7,268 nucleotides of DNA, taken from the NCBI GenBank assembly GCA_028713595.1, contig JAQTNZ010000124.1, forward strand, positions 1 through 7,268, written 5' to 3'. A model generated the notes under the pieces. The model was not told the DNA's origin, did no database searches, and saw only the letters and a list, made by a program, of their open reading frames with translations. Source of the DNA: Methylovulum sp. Its GTDB lineage: Bacteria; Pseudomonadota; Gammaproteobacteria; Methylococcales; Methylomonadaceae. The first letter of the stretch is position 1, and the number at the start of each line of letters is the position of its first letter. Of this stretch, positions 4,765-7,268 are shown one piece after another. The translations under genes and the position numbers were made by a program.

Positions 4765-6928
4765 CCGTTATCTTTTTCTGCTCGCCACTTTCTGTTTAGG
4801 TACGGCCCATGCGGCCCCTGAATTACATTATCGCGTTGAAGCACAAGCCGCGTTTACTGACGTACCCCGCTTAGGCCTTAATTTAGGTGAATGGACAGCT
4901 TGGGGCGCAGCGCAACTTTCCGGCAACATCCTGAAAAATCCTGGTTTTGAAGGCCTGATAGACCGTGCCCTCGTCATCGTGAAAACAGCCGATAACTTCG
5001 GCTTTACCGATGATACCGCATGGACAAAGCGCCCTGATGGCTTTTGGGCGGGTGCCCACTACGCGGTGCGTAGCGGGCATGACGCAGGCAAACAAGGCCA
5101 GCTGTTCGATTCTAAAGCCAGCGGCGGCCAAGGCCTGCCCGAATTTACCGTCAGCGGGGCGGCACCCACGTTACAAGCGGGGGATGTGGTCAGCCTGACC
5201 CGTGACGATGACCGGCACTTACCCGCCCAATGGTGGTTTGCTAAAGACCTGTTACCCGGACAAGCGTCGGTCAGCACCGATACCCGCCCCCAAAGCCTTG
5301 GGCAACGGGCTTTGTTATTGCAACCACAAATGGGCAAGCCGATAGAAACGCTGTCTTATTGGGACGGCATTGGCGATAGGGCCGGTAAACTATTGCCCGT
5401 GCAAGGCGGGTGGACGTTACGCTTTTGGTTAAAGCAGGTGGCGGCGGGCGCGACGGTGACGGTCAAGTTTCATCGCATCAACGGTGGCAAGGCATTTTTT
5501 CAGGAAACCTTCCGGCCAACGGCGACATGGCAACTGATAGAACGCCGTTTTAACGCCAAAGACGACGGCCCTGCCGCCCCTTTAGCGTTAAGTTTCCTGG
5601 TCGAAGGCGAGGGAGGCGGCCTATTGATAGATGATGCCGAATTGGGCGCGGACAACAGCGGCACTTTCCGCCCCGAAGTGGTCGCCGCCTTAAAAACCTT
5701 GCAACCTGGCTATTTGCGCGATTGGCAAGGCCAATTGGGCGATAGTTTCGGCAACCGGATCGCCGATAGCTTTGCCAGACGCAGTAGCCGTTACCGTCCG
5801 GGCGAAGAAAGTGCTTTTGGTTATGGCCTTAACGATTTTTTACGCCTGGCACAGACCGTCGGTGCCCAACCTTGGCTGATTATACCGCCGACGTTAGATG
5901 ATGAAGAATTGACCCAATTTGGCGTTTACCTACGCCAACAAATTGAGGCTTATGGCTTTAAGGAGGTGATGGTCGAATTCGGTAACGAAAACTGGAACGC
6001 GGTGTTCCGCCCCGCCGGTATCCCCAACTATACCGCCCACGGTGAAGTCGCCACCCGTGCTTTCCAGTATCTGTTAAACGGCGCCAAGCATCATCCGGCC
6101 ATACGCACCGTGGTTAACGGTCAGTACGTCAACCCGTGGCTGTCCACAAAAATTCTGGATGGCGTAAGCAATGCCCACGGTTTGGCTATCGCACCGTATT
6201 TTTTGTTCAAATTGGATGAAACCGATGATGTCTTGGCTAAGCTGTTCGATCAAGACGATTTTTTCACCGAAACGCTCACCGCCACAAAAGCGCGGGGCAA
6301 AGAGCTGATGGTCTACGAAGTGAATTTGCACACGACCTCAGGCAACGCCCCGCTCGCCCTGCGCAACCGCGCCACCACCAGTGCGGCGGCGGGGGCGGCC
6401 TTGGCGAAACGCTTGTTGACGGCGCTTAATAAGGGCATCAGCAAACAATGTGTGTATACCTTGGCCCAATACGACACCTTTATTGAGCCATCGGGCCAGC
6501 GCCAAGCGGTAAAGCTTTGGGGGCTGGCCCGCGATTTAGGCGCCAACCCACGCTTACGCCCGACAGGTTTGGCAATGGCGATGCTTAACCAAGCCCTACC
6601 CGCCGACGTGTATCGTTTGACTAGCGAGGATGCGGATGCCAATGCCATCACCCTCACCGCCTTGCGGCACGGTAACGCGTGGGGCTTGGCGGCGGTCTCC
6701 AGTAAGGCCGAACCGCAAATGGTCACTGTCCAGTTTCCGCCCCCATCCGGCAAACAAACCTGGCGGCTGTTGCGTCTGTCGGCCCCCACGCCCTTTGCCG
6801 ATAATGAAAACCAAGCGCAGGTAACGATTACCGAAGAGCCTTTGGTTGTTGAAAACGCCACCGTGCGCCTGACAATGCCGGCTTATGGCTTGGCGGTTTT
6901 GGTGGCGGGGCAAACCACCAAGCCATAA
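4754..6928 (+). CDS. Secreted clan GH-A glycoside hydrolase (GH51/GH39-like) in an EPS cluster
   Basis: 724 residues from ATG 4754. The frame stays open upstream to a TTG at 4628, but the ATG begins a clear signal peptide: PPYRYLFLLATFCLGTAHA, then A (predicted cleavage after residue 20), so export to the periplasm or outside is likely. There is no clear Shine-Dalgarno. NPGFEG (62-67) and a beta-rich region (about 185-297, including GGWTLRFWLKQ and GGLLIDDAELG) look like a carbohydrate-binding jelly-roll. The catalytic TIM-barrel spans about 303-610: YLRDWQG (320-326), GLNDFLRLAQTVGAQPWLII (358-377), VEFGNENWN (407-415) with Glu412 as likely acid/base, and MVYEVN (519-524) with Glu522 as likely nucleophile. 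A C-terminal beta-sandwich (about 615-720) follows, as in arabinofuranosidases. Its place between glycosyltransferases and a chain-length regulator suggests it cuts the locus's own polymer, a role like PslG. Substrate is unknown; no PEP-CTERM or anchor is seen. Confidence 0.82.
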   Translation: MPPYRYLFLLATFCLGTAHAAPELHYRVEAQAAFTDVPRLGLNLGEWTAWGAAQLSGNILKNPGFEGLIDRALVIVKTADNFGFTDDTAWTKRPDGFWAGAHYAVRSGHDAGKQGQLFDSKASGGQGLPEFTVSGAAPTLQAGDVVSLTRDDDRHLPAQWWFAKDLLPGQASVSTDTRPQSLGQRALLLQPQMGKPIETLSYWDGIGDRAGKLLPVQGGWTLRFWLKQVAAGATVTVKFHRINGGKAFFQETFRPTATWQLIERRFNAKDDGPAAPLALSFLVEGEGGGLLIDDAELGADNSGTFRPEVVAALKTLQPGYLRDWQGQLGDSFGNRIADSFARRSSRYRPGEESAFGYGLNDFLRLAQTVGAQPWLIIPPTLDDEELTQFGVYLRQQIEAYGFKEVMVEFGNENWNAVFRPAGIPNYTAHGEVATRAFQYLLNGAKHHPAIRTVVNGQYVNPWLSTKILDGVSNAHGLAIAPYFLFKLDETDDVLAKLFDQDDFFTETLTATKARGKELMVYEVNLHTTSGNAPLALRNRATTSAAAGAALAKRLLTALNKGISKQCVYTLAQYDTFIEPSGQRQAVKLWGLARDLGANPRLRPTGLAMAMLNQALPADVYRLTSEDADANAITLTALRHGNAWGLAAVSSKAEPQMVTVQFPPPSGKQTWRLLRLSAPTPFADNENQAQVTITEEPLVVENATVRLTMPAYGLAVLVAGQTTKP

Positions 6929-6983
6929 GGCCAATAAGGCCGCCCGCACCTTTTGTAACTATTTGCGACAAAACCCTTATCCT

Positions 6984-7268
6984 ATGGCCGAATCCCATCT
7001 CACCACCATTGCCAGCGAATCGGTGACGACCGGGGCGATCATGCCCTTGGTCAGCCTGAAAAAACATTGGAAAATCAGTCTCGGCGTGTTTGCCACGCTG
7101 TTCTTGTTGGCTATCCCTATCGCCTGGAAAAAAGGCACCTTGTATTATTCGGTCACGGCGGTGGTGTCTGGAGAAGCAGGAACGGAACGTCACCCTCAAG
7201 GGGATCCTTGCGGAGCTGGCCTTGGCGATCGAAGGCGGCAGCACTTTCTCCGAAGGCCTGGCCCAGCA
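6984..7268 (+). CDS. Wzz-type chain-length determinant, N-terminus only; disrupted near 7167
   Basis: The ATG at 6984 gives a cytoplasmic head, then KKHWKISLGVFATLFLLAIPIAWKK (about 26-50) with one membrane segment, then GTLYYSVTAVV (51-61). This is the usual start of Wzz/BexD-type polysaccharide copolymerases, where TM1 is followed by a Y-x-A/V-T-A-x-V strand. These proteins sit in the inner membrane and set chain length or couple export. After Val61 (ending 7166) the frame remains open to the right edge but gives a Pro/Arg/Gly-rich sequence unrelated to Wzz, while another frame reads as a GspF-like protein. The real gene therefore appears to be cut at about 7160-7170. It lies 55 bases after the hydrolase stop, probably in the same transcript. 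The ribosome binding site is weak. The family call rests on only 61 residues. Confidence 0.6.
   Translation, partial: MAESHLTTIASESVTTGAIMPLVSLKKHWKISLGVFATLFLLAIPIAWKKGTLYYSVTAVVSGEAGTERHPQGDPCGAGLGDRRRQHFLRRPGPA
7168..7268 (+). CDS. Fragment of a GspF/PilC-family inner-membrane protein, both ends missing; probably foreign sequence
   Basis: Reading from CTG 7168 gives 33 residues: LEKQERNVTLKGILAELALA (1-20) then IEGGSTFSEGLAQ (21-33). The pattern of a helix ending in (V/I)EGG-S/T-x-SEAL matches the repeated cytoplasmic domain of type II secretion GspF and type IV pilus PilC proteins. Codons are dominated by CTG, GAG, AAG, GTC and CTC, unlike the TTG/GAA/AAA-rich genes to the left. No start codon or ribosome binding site precedes it; it abuts a truncated Wzz-like gene in a different frame. 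A chimeric join at the end of an assembled contig is the simplest explanation; a real rearrangement is possible. Confidence 0.5.
   Translation, partial: MEKQERNVTLKGILAELALAIEGGSTFSEGLAQ

Overview
The window is part of an exopolysaccharide (EPS) or surface-polysaccharide biosynthesis locus. The organism is a moderately GC-rich Gram-negative bacterium, most likely a gammaproteobacterium. A methanotroph-like (Methylococcales) EPS locus would fit the gene content, but that is a guess and no marker gene proves it. All recognisable genes share the same codon flavour (frequent TTG, GAA, AAA, GCC) except the last ~100 bases, which look foreign.

Layout: on the minus strand at the left are two tightly spaced genes. 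Upstream is a short left-handed beta-helix O-acetyltransferase of the serine acetyltransferase type (765-1283). Four bases downstream begins a two-part protein: a degenerate lipid-linked sugar transferase-like N-terminus joined to a WecG/TagA/CpsF glycosyltransferase, cut by the left edge (760 to 1). A divergent ~825 bp non-coding region follows (1284-2108), unusually rich in inverted repeats. On the plus strand come two translationally coupled GT4 glycosyltransferases (2109-3374 and 3371-4594, sharing ATGA), a secreted clan GH-A glycoside hydrolase (4754-6928), and the start of a Wzz-type chain-length determinant (6984-). The Wzz reading breaks at about 7167, where the sequence turns into a GspF/PilC-like fragment in another frame.

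Together the genes suggest building of a lipid-linked repeat unit (the WecG-family enzyme and two GT4 enzymes), acetyl decoration, chain-length control by the Wzz-like protein, and a secreted hydrolase that may trim or release polymer, as PslG does in Pseudomonas EPS systems.

The most interesting non-gene signal is a ~112 bp element present twice in direct orientation at about 80% identity (1513-1625 and 4653-4764). One copy runs into the start codon of the hydrolase gene. The other is an orphan in the divergent intergenic region. Both contain a conserved GG-N10-GC block resembling a sigma-54 -24/-12 promoter. Just after the orphan copy lie two interleaved 8-bp perfect inverted repeats in H-type pseudoknot order. 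The final ~100 bases are best explained by a chimeric contig end or a recent rearrangement.
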